A DNA stretch of 64,000 bases from Melanocharis versteri (Eukaryota > Chordata > Aves > Passeriformes > Melanocharitidae). Where the stretch lies: positions 113,369-177,368 of the forward strand of contig VZTG01001081.1 in NCBI GenBank assembly GCA_013397845.1. The letters run 5' to 3'. This document shows positions 60,301 to 64,000 of this stretch, in pieces; position 1 is the stretch's first letter, and every line of letters starts with the position of its first letter. The position numbers and the translations under genes were made by a program. The notes under the pieces are model-generated. The model was not told where the DNA came from. It ran no database searches and saw nothing but the letters and a program-made list of their open reading frames with translations.

Positions 60301-63014
60301 CTAAATTATGTCCAGTTGCAGTATTTTGATGCAAAACAAGAAACAGAATTATTAATCTTGGAGAACATATTAAACATACACACCTGCCTTTTTCACCAAG
60401 GACAAATATCCCCTTTCATGACTTCAGTAAACACTTCAAGGTAATACACGGTATTACCTCTGAGACATGGGTTTATCATCTCTCTTTTTCAACAAAACAG
60501 CATTCACAAAACCACAAAATAATCACAGAGGGAGATAACAGTCCTTGGAAGCAGAAGATCTTCCCGCTTGAAGTTCTCCCAGTCTCAACGATTCACAGTA
60601 TTTTCCAAAATCCAAGTTTTCCTTTTTAAACAGTGTTTCAAACCTCTTTAGGAATTACAACCTGTTGGACTGCAAATGCACACCCCGCTGTTTAGAAGCT
60701 GTTCTCAAGCGAGTAAATCCCAACAAACCCAGAAAAATTGGATAAGTACATTCATCCTATTCATCTCAAATGGATGAGAGCTGTGAAGCTTAAAATGTGA
60801 GAATTTAAATTCCTGCATTTATTAGTCATATCAGCGATGACCACACAAGGCATCATCTACTTAAAAGTACTGACAGTGATGGGATATTACGTCAGTAGGG
60901 ACTGCACAGTGCACCAGGGGCAAAGGAGGCAGCCACCCATGCTGTGGTGCACACAACAGAATATTCCAGCAGCATTCTGGACAGTCTGTCCTTCCTTAAA
61001 CCCCACATGGTGACAGCAACAGTTCTTGGCCACTAAGAGGTGAAATGAACGGCTGCTTGGGTTCTGCTCATGCCTTCTGGACCCAAATGTTTCATCATTT
61101 GGGGAAACTACAGTTTTCCACCAGAATTCTGATGGTGTTGCAGATGAGAAACAAAACCCATCTTTCCAAAGCATGAGTTGGACATTCAGCAAGTCCCTCA
61201 AGACACAACTACTTTGAACAGAGGGTTCTAGTTTCCTTTAAAGAGCACGATAGGCAGAAGCAGTGTCAAAGTACAAATATAAGACATTCATTCTTTCTAT
61301 CCCAGTTGTACTTTCTAAACATGACACTGCCAAAAGCAGACTCTTAATGTGACAGGTCTTAAAGTAAGGGGTACAGAAGCTGTACAATACATTTGCTTTG
61401 GGGAGGGAGGTGCTGTCAGGTATAATAATAACAATTCAAACATAAGCACAGAAATACACAATTCTCTACATGGATTACACTTCCTATTCCATAGAGTATC
61501 AAATTTTATGTCCATACAACAAGCAAAACTTTTAATTTCATGATCCTGCAGATGCCTCTCAAATACTGACTCTTCTCTGCACAGCCCAGTGTCTATTTTC
61601 AGCAGCCTTTTGGAGCTGATAATACCTTTGGAACCAAAATAAACTTTGCTGCACATGCACTGTACTTGATGAAATGATGCTGCTTTAACACATCCTAGAG
61701 AGGAGGAGAAGGATGCTACGAGGATATACAGCAGCCAAAAGCTCTTCCTGGGAGAAGTGGATGGCTTTCTGCAAACAAGGGTTACATGACAATTGTGTGG
61801 TTTAGTTATGGAGTGTCAAAACTCTGGCTTCGGCAGATGCTTCCACAGCACTCCCACACCATGAGTCACCTGGGACTGTTTTGGTTTCACATCATCCAGG
61901 AAACGCTTCATTCATGCTGAATTGGGTGAACAGGGAGGGCAGCAGATAGCTGTGCTCAGAGGAGTGGCATCACCAGGCAACATCCTCCATGAGGATATTC
62001 TAGGCTCAGATTTCTCTCATCAAGTAGTAGCTACATTAATTTTCTATTTACTTAATGTAAATTTCTGTGTTCTGGACAGATTTCTTAAAAGGCTACCTTG
62101 AACACTGTAACTGCATTTTTATTTTGTGGGGGGCAGTAAAAAATCAGGATTTCTGTAGGACAAAAACATCAATTAAATCCACTTCTCAAGCAGAATTTGA
62201 GAGAAAGAGACAATAAACTGGACAGATGAGGAGCAAGACCTGTCCTTCTGTAGCCATCTTGCACCAGCATGCTTGGGATTTTTTGCCTGGAGTGCAAACA
62301 GCTGAACTTGATTTTGATTTACATTTTCTAGATGATATTAAAACCAGATTAGTTTGAGCTACATGTCAGATTTATGGCACCCTCGTGCTGGGATTTGCTG
62401 AGGACAAGGAGAGCTACACCTGCCTTCTGTACGAGGACAGAATTGATGAGCTGGGGTCCCAGCTCTGGAAACGTCAAGGTGCTGGAGCAACGATTTTGCA
62501 GCACTGTTGCACTGAGATCTTTCCAGTGCTGAAATGAAGTGCTCTGCTTTTGGTGCAGTGCAATAGAAAAACTTAACCTTCCTTCCCTTATTATTGCAAC
62601 ATTTTGAAGCTTTGCTACAAAATAATGATGATCAACAGCATCTAGACCTTCAGCTATCGCTGAAAAGACTGCTTCTAACAAATCTGAGCTGCTCTAAAAC
62701 GGCAGGTACAAGCCGAGCTGTAAGAGACGAGGAGGGGGTATTCTGCCAGCACTACATTCTCCTCCCTTCCCTTTAAACCCCACCCCACCCCACCACCAGA
62801 AAAGTCAGCCCCCTTACCTGATAATATCATCGTTGTGCCCGAGGAAGAATTTCTGACTGTGCTCCCTGGTGTTGTAAACCACGCCGACTCCAGCCACGAA
62901 GTACACCACCTCCTTCCCTGCCGTGTAGTACAGGTTGTTGCGGCACTGGTGGCCCCGGTAGCCGTACACCCACTCCAGCCGGAGCTGGCAGCGCGGAGCC
63001 GTCCGATCCGCCAT
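258..63014 (-). CDS. EML6: EML6, microtubule-associated EMAP-like protein 6 (5' part, 23 coding exons, 3' end off window)
   Basis: EML proteins bind microtubules through HELP motifs and paired WD40 beta-propellers. EML5 and EML6 are the long members, with three such units and no N-terminal coiled coil. Seen here: exons at 62818-63014, 37368-37527, 31826-31924, 30670-30738, 27942-28127, 25991-26126, 23770-23971, 20016-20153, 18626-18882, 17352-17564, 16532-16699, 15514-15620, 13556-13674, 12625-12811, 11879-11984, 8990-9083, 6239-6339, 4824-5026, 3524-3635, 2718-2845, 1848-1989, 632-784 and 258-389. All internal introns are GT-AG and the phases agree, giving 1136 codons plus one base. HELP motifs lie at residues 16-30 and 683-697. 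The start MADRTAPRCQLRLEWVYGYR and many exon peptides match EML6 rather than EML5 as I remember both; the remaining doubt is paralogue identity. Unit 3 and the stop are beyond the left edge. Confidence 0.94.
632..784 (-). CDS. EML6: EML6 exon 22 (residues 1042-1093)
   Basis: Completes Gly1042, then GRCCAFSPDGKALAVGLNDG, SFLVVNADTVEDMVSFHHRK and EMISDIKFSR, plus one base of Glu1093. Acceptor TTCCATAG, donor GTACAACC. Equivalent to the end of exon 8 and start of exon 9 in unit 1. Confidence 0.95.
785..1847 (-). other. EML6: EML6 intron 21
   Basis: About 1.06 kb. Nothing recognised. Confidence 0.88.
1848..1989 (-). CDS. EML6: EML6 exon 21: WD blade (residues 995-1042)
   Basis: Encodes GHMEGEVWGLAAHPLLPVCA, TVSDDKTLRIWELSSQHRML and AVRKLKK, plus one base of Gly1042. 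Acceptor CCTTCAG, donor GTAACTCT. It corresponds to the second half of exon 7 running into exon 8. Confidence 0.95.
1990..2717 (-). other. EML6: EML6 intron 20
   Basis: About 730 bp. This intron splits VQ|GHMEGE and has no counterpart in unit 1. Nothing recognised inside. Confidence 0.88.
2718..2845 (-). CDS. EML6: EML6 exon 20 (residues 952-994)
   Basis: Completes Gly952, then [20 protein letters not shown] and VGTKNGEILEIDKSGPMTLL, ending VQ on a whole codon. Acceptor TTCTTCAG, donor GTACTGTA. It corresponds to the first half of exon 7 (LSIRSVCWKADRLLAGTQDS). Confidence 0.95.
2846..3523 (-). other. EML6: EML6 intron 19
   Basis: About 680 bp. Nothing recognised. Confidence 0.88.
3524..3635 (-). 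CDS. EML6: EML6 exon 19: GGKDG blade (residues 915-952)
   Basis: Encodes GFVTGGKDGIVALWDDMFER and CLKTYAIKRAALSASSK, plus one base of Gly952. Acceptor TTGTGCAG, donor GTATTGGC. Equivalent to exon 6 of unit 1, with the same phases (0 at the 5' end, 1 at the 3' end). Confidence 0.95.
3636..4823 (-). other. EML6: EML6 intron 18
   Basis: About 1.2 kb, AT-rich. Nothing recognised. Confidence 0.88.
4824..5026 (-). CDS. EML6: EML6 exon 18: WD blades (residues 847-914)
   Basis: Completes Gly847, then GGFTSKRGTFGSVGKLETMM, SVSYGRVEELVFSGAATGDI and YIWKETLLLRTVKAHDGPVF, ending AMHALDK on a whole codon. Acceptor GTTGCAG, donor GTATCTAT. Equivalent to exon 5 of unit 1. Confidence 0.95.
5027..6238 (-). 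other. EML6: EML6 intron 17
   Basis: About 1.2 kb. The minus-strand open frame of exon 18 extends into it to about 5312, without homology. Nothing recognised. Confidence 0.88.
6239..6339 (-). CDS. EML6: EML6 exon 17 (residues 813-847)
   Basis: Completes Arg813, then GHKDKIFVVKCNPHHVDRLV and TVGMKHIKFWQQT, plus one base of Gly847. Acceptor TTTATTGCAG, donor GTACTGTA. Equivalent to exon 4 of unit 1 (IFDISWDQYQPNRIVSCGVK). Residue 846 is Thr where I recall Ala in human EML6. Confidence 0.93.
6340..8989 (-). other. EML6: EML6 intron 16
   Basis: About 2.65 kb, with a CT run at 7498-7511. Nothing else recognised. Confidence 0.88.
7498..7511 (+). repeat. (CT)n dinucleotide run
   Basis: Seven CT units preceded by a T run, in intron 16. 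Confidence 0.85.
8990..9083 (-). CDS. EML6: EML6 exon 16: WD blade (residues 782-813)
   Basis: Completes Ala782, then DGKCLASVGLDDNHAIVFWD and WKKGEKLATT, ending AG of Arg813. Acceptor TTTACAG, donor GTAAGTAT. Equivalent to exon 3 of unit 1 (RLASVGLDAKNTVCIWDWKR). Confidence 0.94.
9741..9779 (+). repeat. Short tandem duplication, period 23 bp
   Basis: TGAACTTTATAGGGTG occurs at 9741-9756 and again at 9764-9779, in intron 15. Confidence 0.9.
11251..11307. repeat. Adjacent poly(A) and poly(T) runs
   Basis: An A run near 11251-11261 and a T run near 11291-11307 in intron 15, separated by about 30 bp. Confidence 0.85.
11879..11984 (-). CDS. EML6: EML6 exon 15: WD blade (residues 747-782)
   Basis: Encodes VGRDAAIHVWDTQTLKCLSL and LKGQHQRGVCALDFS, plus one base of Ala782. 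WD pair at 756-757. Acceptor ATCTAG, donor GTAAGCCA. Found from splice sites and the expected continuation after TGQ in exon 14. Confidence 0.94.
11985..12624 (-). other. EML6: EML6 intron 14
   Basis: About 640 bp. It splits the VATGQ|VG motif of unit 2. Nothing recognised inside. Confidence 0.88.
12625..12811 (-). CDS. EML6: EML6 exon 14: second HELP motif (residues 684-746)
   Basis: Completes Gly684, then YRGYDCRNNLFYTQAGEVVY, HIAAVAVVYNRQQHSQRLYL and GHDDDILSLSIHPVKDYVAT, ending GQ at a whole codon before donor GTGGGGAG. This parallels exon 1 plus the start of exon 2. It is GC- and CpG-rich, standing out from the flanking introns. Acceptor GCTGCAG. Confidence 0.95.
12812..13555 (-). other. 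EML6: EML6 intron 13
   Basis: About 740 bp, of which some 120 bp is the CR1 fragment at 13254-13375. Confidence 0.88.
13254..13375 (-). mobile_element. CR1 LINE 3' fragment (short)
   Basis: Minus-oriented. Plus strand reads GAATCATGGAATGGTCTGGG, then CTGGAAGGGACCTTATGGAT and CATCCAGCTCCACCCCCTGC, ending near CAGAGCTCCATCCAGCCTG. About 120 bp, in intron 13. Confidence 0.92.
13556..13674 (-). CDS. EML6: EML6 exon 13: basic linker into second HELP motif (residues 645-684)
   Basis: Encodes VYKEDLPQLKQQSKEKNHSV, PFLKRERAPE and DSLKLQFIH, then GG of Gly684. Lys/Arg-rich, in contrast to the acidic exon 12. The end LKLQFIHG mirrors LRLEWVYG of exon 1, marking the start of the second EMAP unit. Acceptor CCTTAG; donor GTAGAGTA, the weakest donor of the set. 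Confidence 0.92.
13675..15513 (-). other. EML6: EML6 intron 12
   Basis: About 1.8 kb, holding the short CR1 end at 15256-15312. Nothing else recognised. Confidence 0.88.
15256..15312 (-). mobile_element. CR1 LINE 3' end (very short)
   Basis: Minus-oriented remnant of about 55 bp: AATCACAGAGTGGTTTGGGT then TGGAAGGGACCTTAAAGATC. It lies in intron 12, about 260 bp upstream of exon 13's partner exon 12 acceptor side. Confidence 0.85.
15514..15620 (-). CDS. EML6: EML6 exon 12: acidic inter-unit linker (residues 609-644)
   Basis: Completes Glu609, then GGVDSYSEESDSDLSDVPEL and DSDIEQEAQINYDRQ. It is strongly acidic, rich in Ser-Asp/Glu pairs that resemble casein kinase 2 sites, with no WD signature, so it is a flexible linker between units 1 and 2. 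It ends on a whole codon before donor GTGAGTGT. The acceptor is T-rich and ends AAAGCAG. Confidence 0.94.
15621..16531 (-). other. EML6: EML6 intron 11
   Basis: About 900 bp. Nothing recognised. Confidence 0.88.
16532..16699 (-). CDS. EML6: EML6 exon 11: last blade of unit 1 (residues 553-609)
   Basis: Encodes AKFRKYVGHSAHVTNVRWSH, DFQWVLSTGGADHSVFQWRF and VPEGITNGILETSPQ, ending with one base of Glu609. It closes the second propeller of unit 1 (GHSAHVTNVRWS...GGADHSVFQW). Acceptor TTTTCAG, donor GTAAGCAT. Confidence 0.95.
16700..17351 (-). other. EML6: EML6 intron 10
   Basis: About 650 bp. Nothing recognised. Confidence 0.88.
17352..17564 (-). CDS. EML6: EML6 exon 10 (residues 482-553)
   Basis: Completes Ser482, then GKHLTSKDEIKGIHWASWTC, VIGSEVSGIWPKYTNITDVN and SVDGNYNSSVLVTGDDFGLV, ending KLFRFPCLKK plus one base of Gly553. 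Acceptor TTTTCAG, donor GTAAGACA. The WASWTC...GIWPKY and TGDDFGLVKLF stretches are standard for the C-terminal EML propeller. Confidence 0.95.
17565..18625 (-). other. EML6: EML6 intron 9
   Basis: About 1.1 kb, AT-rich. Nothing recognised. Confidence 0.88.
18626..18882 (-). CDS. EML6: EML6 exon 9: WD blades (residues 396-482), longest exon here
   Basis: Encodes DMTEVVHIKDRKEVIHEMKF and SPDGSYLAVGSNDGPVDIYA, then AQRYKKIGE, ITHIDWSVDSKFLQTNDGAG and FYKMP, ending with the first base of Ser482. Acceptor CTCCTGCAG, donor GTAAGTTT. The peptide VVHIKDRKEVIHEMKFSPDG is one of the segments that favours EML6 over EML5. Confidence 0.96.
18883..20015 (-). other. EML6: EML6 intron 8
   Basis: About 1.1 kb. 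Nothing recognised. Confidence 0.88.
20016..20153 (-). CDS. EML6: EML6 exon 8: WD blade (residues 350-396)
   Basis: Completes Arg350, then LWSLADHALIARCNMEEAVR and SVSFSPDGSQLALGMKDGSF, ending IVLRV plus AG of Arg396. Two GTAAG donors overlap at the end (AGAGTAAG|GTAAG). The second keeps the frame into exon 9 (RDMTEVVHIK); use of the first would break it. Acceptor is GGGGCAG. Confidence 0.94.
20154..23769 (-). other. EML6: EML6 intron 7
   Basis: About 3.6 kb, containing the CR1 fragment at 23001-23322. Overlapping open frames near 20899-21412 look like chance. Nothing else recognised. Confidence 0.88.
23001..23322 (-). mobile_element. CR1 LINE 3' fragment
   Basis: Minus-oriented. The plus strand begins with the tail CATAGAATCACAGAATATCC, then GAGTTGGAGGGGACCCATCA and, further on, GAAGAACCTTTTCCTAATAT and CTTGTCACTGGTCACAGAGA. 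This is the typical avian CR1 3' end, about 320 bp, and the best preserved copy in the window. It lies in intron 7. Confidence 0.93.
23770..23971 (-). CDS. EML6: EML6 exon 7: propeller junction (residues 283-350)
   Basis: Encodes LSIRSVCWKADRLLAGTQDS, then EIFEVLVRERDKPMLIMQGH and CEGELWALAVHPKKPLAVTG, ending SDDRSV plus two bases of Arg350. Acceptor is CCCCAG in a C-only tract inside a very GC-rich patch; donor is GTAAGGCT. It corresponds to unit-2 exon 20 plus the first part of exon 21, where an extra intron splits VQ|GHMEGE. Confidence 0.95.
23972..25990 (-). other. EML6: EML6 intron 6
   Basis: About 2 kb. A small, very GC-rich patch with a duplicated GGGGGGCACAGC motif sits at 23974-24026, directly against exon 7. 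The rest is AT-rich with nothing recognised. Confidence 0.88.
25991..26126 (-). CDS. EML6: EML6 exon 6: WD blade with GGRDG turn (residues 238-283)
   Basis: Begins AGIFSMYACEEGFATGGRDG after acceptor TTGACAG, with the WD pair at 262-263 (CIRLWDTEF). It ends LRETEQGYK plus the first base of Gly283, then donor GTAATGAA. The GFATGGRDG turn parallels GFVTGGKDG in exon 19, and both introns before these turns are phase 0. Confidence 0.95.
26127..27941 (-). other. EML6: EML6 intron 5
   Basis: About 1.8 kb of AT-rich unique sequence. Nothing recognised. Confidence 0.88.
27942..28127 (-). CDS. EML6: EML6 exon 5: WD blades (residues 176-237)
   Basis: Sixty-two whole codons, phase 0 at both ends, starting FWTLCGNALTAKRGIFGKTG after acceptor TTTCACAG. 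It includes the blade ending GALNGDIYVWKGLNLVR and finishes IQGAHS before donor GTAAGTGG. The segment ALTAKRGIFG is the unit-1 counterpart of GGFTSKRGTFG in exon 18. Confidence 0.95.
28128..30669 (-). other. EML6: EML6 intron 4
   Basis: About 2.5 kb. The frame upstream of exon 5 and a 169-residue antisense-overlapped frame near 29652-30161 show no recognisable homology. Nothing else identified. Confidence 0.88.
30670..30738 (-). CDS. EML6: EML6 exon 4: 23-codon micro-exon (residues 153-175)
   Basis: Only 69 nt, phase 0 at both ends. It encodes IFDISWDQYQPNRIVSCGVK then HIK. Acceptor is TTAACAG and donor GTAAAGAG. It is too short to be found as an ORF; it was located by the expected continuation between exon 3 (HSDR) and exon 5 (FWTLCG) and by its splice sites. 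Confidence 0.93.
30739..31825 (-). other. EML6: EML6 intron 3
   Basis: About 1.1 kb of AT-rich unique sequence. Nothing recognised. Confidence 0.88.
31826..31924 (-). CDS. EML6: EML6 exon 3: WD blade (residues 120-152)
   Basis: Thirty-three whole codons, phase 0 at both ends. It encodes RLASVGLDAKNTVCIWDWKR, with the WD pair at 135-136, then GKLLATATGHSDR. Acceptor is TTCCTCAG and donor GTAATTGT. The next residue, Ile, comes from exon 4, completing the common HSDRIFDISWD stretch. Confidence 0.95.
31925..37367 (-). other. EML6: EML6 intron 2 (5.4 kb)
   Basis: GT-AG intron. Several unrelated open frames occur (for example near 33522-33926 and 35897-36319), but none shows a domain or codon pattern I recognise. 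No repeats identified beyond a short TTACAA-type run near 37195. Confidence 0.9.
37368..37527 (-). CDS. EML6: EML6 exon 2: first propeller blades (residues 66-119)
   Basis: Acceptor TTTGCAG precedes the base completing Ser66, then LAVHPDKTLVATGQVGKDPY and the WD signature ICIWDSY (Trp90-Asp91). It ends at a complete codon, DSDGQ, before donor GTCAGTAC. It follows the 25-kb first intron. In unit 2 the equivalent VATGQ|VG stretch is cut by an intron; here it is not. Confidence 0.95.
39727..40159 (+). mobile_element. Solo-LTR-like sequence of an endogenous retrovirus
   Basis: The segment starts TGTGGG, ends TTGACA and is flanked on both sides by AAAG (39723-39726 and 40060+100, i.e. 40160-40163), a possible 4-bp target duplication. 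In order it has a CCAAT box (near 39968), an AATAAA signal (near 40087) and a T-rich U5-like end with TATAAA. No internal gag, pol or env coding is visible, so it would be a solo LTR. The borders are uncertain because a 4-bp match can arise by chance. Confidence 0.45.
40164..40640 (-). mobile_element. Decayed LINE reverse-transcriptase fragment (L1/Tx1-like, not CR1)
   Basis: The minus strand reads, with frame breaks near 40508 and 40450, SDLYSVYKCVEPV-type sequence, then TLEWDIIATEIAEVVYEFP, then GKAPRPDGFTNDFYRAF followed by HQTLLEHV. The GKAPxPDGFxxDFY block, preceded by an EI..VVYxxP helix, is the hallmark N-terminal RT block of L1-clade LINEs. CR1 elements have a different version (GPDGIxPRxL type). 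Further left, weak similarity continues to about 40164, where the LTR-like segment begins. Non-functional. Confidence 0.6.
40665..40998 (+). mobile_element. CR1 LINE 3' fragment, diverged
   Basis: Plus-strand sequence with the CR1 3'-end landmarks in order: GGAAAACACTCTTCACTAC, GGATGGTTGCCTAGAGAAG, then TTGGATTGGATGATCTCTGG and a final TTTTCTATGGCTCC. Diverged compared with the other copies here, so probably old. Confidence 0.8.
51683..51717. repeat. Perfect 12-bp inverted repeat in AT-rich microsatellite
   Basis: Arms TATAATTATGCA (51683-51694) and TGCATAATTATA (51706-51717) around an 11-nt loop, followed by TA/TG dinucleotide runs to about 51775. Could extrude as a cruciform. Confidence 0.9.
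62818..63014 (-). CDS. EML6: EML6 exon 1: start codon and first HELP motif (residues 1-65)
   Basis: The ATG at 63014 has A at -3 and G at +4, a strong Kozak context. The next in-frame codons upstream contain no other ATG. The exon encodes MADRTAPRCQLRLEWVYGYR and then the HELP core GHQCRNNLYY (residues 21-30), the hydrophobic motif that packs between the two propellers in EML structures. It ends in GHNDDII plus AG of a split Ser66 codon, followed by donor GTAAGG. It is GC-rich and lies in the CpG island, unlike the AT-rich introns. Confidence 0.95.
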
Positions 63015-63122
63015 GATAACCAGCCCCCTGCCCACCGGCACACACAGCCGAGCGCCGGCCCGCCTTCCCCGGCACGCTCTCCCCTTCCGAACGGCGGCGA
63101 TCCCCGCCCGCCTGCCGAAGCC

Positions 63123-63182
63123 TCAGGTGTCCCTTCCGCGCGGGGATGGGGATGGGGATGGGGATGGGGATGGGCAGCGCAT
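63123..63182 (-). other. uORF encoding a 19-residue Pro-Ser repeat peptide
   Basis: ATG at 63182 opens a frame of 19 codons plus TGA. It reads MRC, then five Pro-Ser pairs from the ATCCCC hexamer array, then PRGRDT. It ends 108 nt before the EML6 ATG. It would be in the mRNA only if transcription starts upstream of 63182. Confidence 0.5.
63142..63174 (+). repeat. (GGGGAT)5 hexamer microsatellite in the EML6 5' leader
   Basis: Five exact GGGGAT units plus GGG on the plus strand (ATCCCC in the EML6 sense strand), 128-160 bp upstream of the start codon. The G-runs could form a quadruplex on the template strand. Confidence 0.95.
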
Positions 63183-63201
63183 CCGCGGATCTGGGATGCC
63201 A

Positions 63202-63223
63202 CCGCCGCCGCCGCCGCCGCCGC
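63202..63223. repeat. (CCG)n trinucleotide repeat in the EML6 5' leader/promoter
   Basis: Seven CCG units in a row on the plus strand, i.e. a CGG repeat in the EML6 sense direction, about 190 bp upstream of the ATG. More CCG-rich triplets continue at 63238-63300. Confidence 0.9.
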
Positions 63224-63224
63224 G

Positions 63225-63248
63225 CTACTGCCGCGCCGCCACCATCAT
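63225..63248 (-). other. uORF of seven codons (MMVAARQ)
   Basis: ATGATG at 63248-63243, then a TAG stop at 63227-63225, next to the CCG repeat. Conditional on the leader reaching this far. Confidence 0.45.
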
Positions 63249-63335
63249 CTGCTGCCGCCGCTGCCCAGGACGAGCCGCCGCCGCTCCGCCGCCGCTGCGC
63301 GACCCGGGCAACTTCTCGGGGGCAGAAAAACACAC

Positions 63336-63341
63336 CTACAT
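63336..63341 (-). other. Start-stop element ATGTAG upstream of EML6
   Basis: An ATG followed at once by TAG. If transcribed, it would be a minimal start-stop uORF able to stall or recycle ribosomes. It lies near the edge of the CpG island, so it may be promoter rather than leader. Confidence 0.3.
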
Positions 63342-63590
63342 AAGCAGCAGACCGGGCTTTTTTCCTTTCCGAAGGCAAAGTAACTTCTGTGCGTCACTAG
63401 CACCACCTGCCAAAGACTCCCTGCTGCGTCTCCCGTGTTGCACCTTCTTGGCTTCCTGCACAAAGCTTCCTGGGCTCTCTTCTTTTTAACATACCTACCC
63501 TCGGGGCCAGAGCTGGAAGAGAAGAAAACACAAAACCCGTGCGCTAGAACCGCAGAATGCACGTGTGTTTCAAATAGAAAGGGACTGCCT

Positions 63591-63640
63591 GGATGGGGGA
63601 GCTCTCCTTGGATGGGGGAGCTCTCCTTGGATGGGTGCTG
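63591..63640 (+). repeat. 19-bp tandem duplication upstream of EML6
   Basis: Unit GGATGGGGGAGCTCTCCTT occurs at 63591-63609 and 63610-63628, followed by a partial third copy (GGATGGG). It lies about 600 bp upstream of the start codon. Confidence 0.9.
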
Positions 63641-63909
63641 TGGCCGCTCTGGGTGGTCTGGAGGGCTTCTGAGGCTTATCAGCAGGATCCAGTGCTCCGA
63701 GTCCTCATACAAATCCTCTCTTTCAATATCATCTCATATACAACATCCAGCATAAATATGGGAATATTATCCCACCTTTCCTCACCCCCCAGCAACCAAA
63801 AACTTTCTCCTTTTGGAGTCTACAGCAACAATGTAATTAAGACAATCTTATTTTCCCGTTTTCAGTCACAAAACACTCCAAGTCACCATGAGATCGTGGG
63901 GGCTGTGGC

Positions 63910-63919
63910 TTTTTTTTTT

Positions 63920-63978
<59 letters not shown>
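63910..63978. repeat. Poly(T)/poly(A) tract of about 69 nt
   Basis: A run of T broken only by one C at 63932. Read on the minus strand it is a poly(A) tract following TAATTCCAAAGGAGGACAG. It may be a retrocopy tail or a simple homopolymer expansion; length may be unreliable. Confidence 0.9.
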
Positions 63979-64000
63979 CCTCTGTCCTCCTTTGGAATTA

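Larger units (their letters stand above)
37528..62817 (-). other. EML6: EML6 intron 1 (25.3 kb)
   Basis: Bounded by donor GTAAGG (62817) and acceptor TTTGCAG (37528). AT-rich, with no recognisable protein-coding or RNA gene. It holds the retroelement nest at 39727-40998, a T-poor stretch with a long chance-like ORF at 42079-42939, paired TAATTA motifs near 45372, an AT-rich inverted repeat at 51683-51717 and a GC-rich patch at 53950-54210. The rest looks like ordinary unique intronic DNA. Confidence 0.9.
62820..63450. promoter_or_regulatory. EML6: CpG island covering EML6 promoter, 5' leader and exon 1
   Basis: Dense CpG dinucleotides and high G+C over exon 1 and about 400 bp upstream, in contrast to the AT-rich sequence on both sides. 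Several GGCGGG-type boxes are visible on the minus strand near 63100. No convincing TATA box is visible, which fits a CpG-type promoter with dispersed start sites. The transcription start cannot be fixed from sequence alone. Confidence 0.85.
63451..64000. other. Upstream flank of EML6
   Basis: Beyond the CpG island. It contains the 19-bp duplication at 63591 and the homopolymer tract at 63910-63978. No exon of a neighbouring gene is recognised. Confidence 0.7.

Noticed and set aside
62620..62680. Possible box C/D snoRNA (ATGATGATC ... CTGA)
   Set aside because: No terminal stem and no C'/D' pair; the motifs are too short to support a call.
258..63014. Assignment to EML5 instead of EML6
   Set aside because: The start MADRTAPRCQ and segments such as VVHIKDRKEVIHEMKFSPDG and VYNRQQHSQRLYLGHDDD fit EML6 as I recall it; a similarity search would settle this.
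63015..63041. Possible N-terminal extension of EML6 (PVGRGLVI before the Met)
   Set aside because: The upstream codon is GTG, not ATG, and the ATG at 63014 has strong context and matches the family start.
62835..63383. Long plus-strand open frame across the CpG island and exon 1
   Set aside because: Antisense shadow of GC-rich exon 1 and leader; stops are rare there because of base composition, and no protein family is recognisable.

Overview
The window is vertebrate nuclear DNA, almost certainly from a bird. The gene has clear GT-AG introns, and the interspersed repeats are CR1 LINE pieces of avian type, three of them ending in the usual ATTCTATG-like tail. The introns are also compact for this gene. 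I cannot name the species; the CR1 sequences look passerine-like, but that is a weak inference.

One protein-coding gene fills the window, on the minus strand: EML6 (echinoderm microtubule-associated protein-like 6). The start codon lies at 63014 in a CpG island near the right edge. The 23 coding exons found here run leftwards to 258, and the gene continues past the left edge. Joined, the exons form one uninterrupted frame of 1136 complete codons plus one base, with matching phases at all 22 junctions and no frameshift or stop. From the human protein as I remember it (about 1950 residues) this is a little under 60 percent. It covers the first HELP-plus-tandem-beta-propeller (EMAP) unit (residues 1-608), an acidic then basic linker (609-680), and most of the second unit (681-1137). 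The third unit, the stop codon and the 3' UTR are outside.

Layout from right to left: 63911-64000 long A/T homopolymer; 63015-63450 CpG-island promoter and 5' leader with a GGGGAT hexamer repeat, a CCG repeat and small upstream ORFs; 62818-63014 exon 1; 37528-62817 a 25-kb intron 1 holding no recognisable gene but a nest of old retroelements (39727-40998: LTR-like sequence, a fragment of a non-CR1 LINE reverse transcriptase, and a CR1 copy); 258-37527 exons 2-23 separated by introns of about 0.24 to 5.4 kb, with three further CR1 fragments.

I found no second gene, tRNA, rRNA, CRISPR array or new multi-gene system. The most useful leads are the 5'-leader uORFs (one encodes a Pro-Ser repeat from the hexamer array), the LINE reverse-transcriptase fossil that is not CR1, the LTR apparently inserted beside it, and the partly shared exon layout of the two EMAP units.
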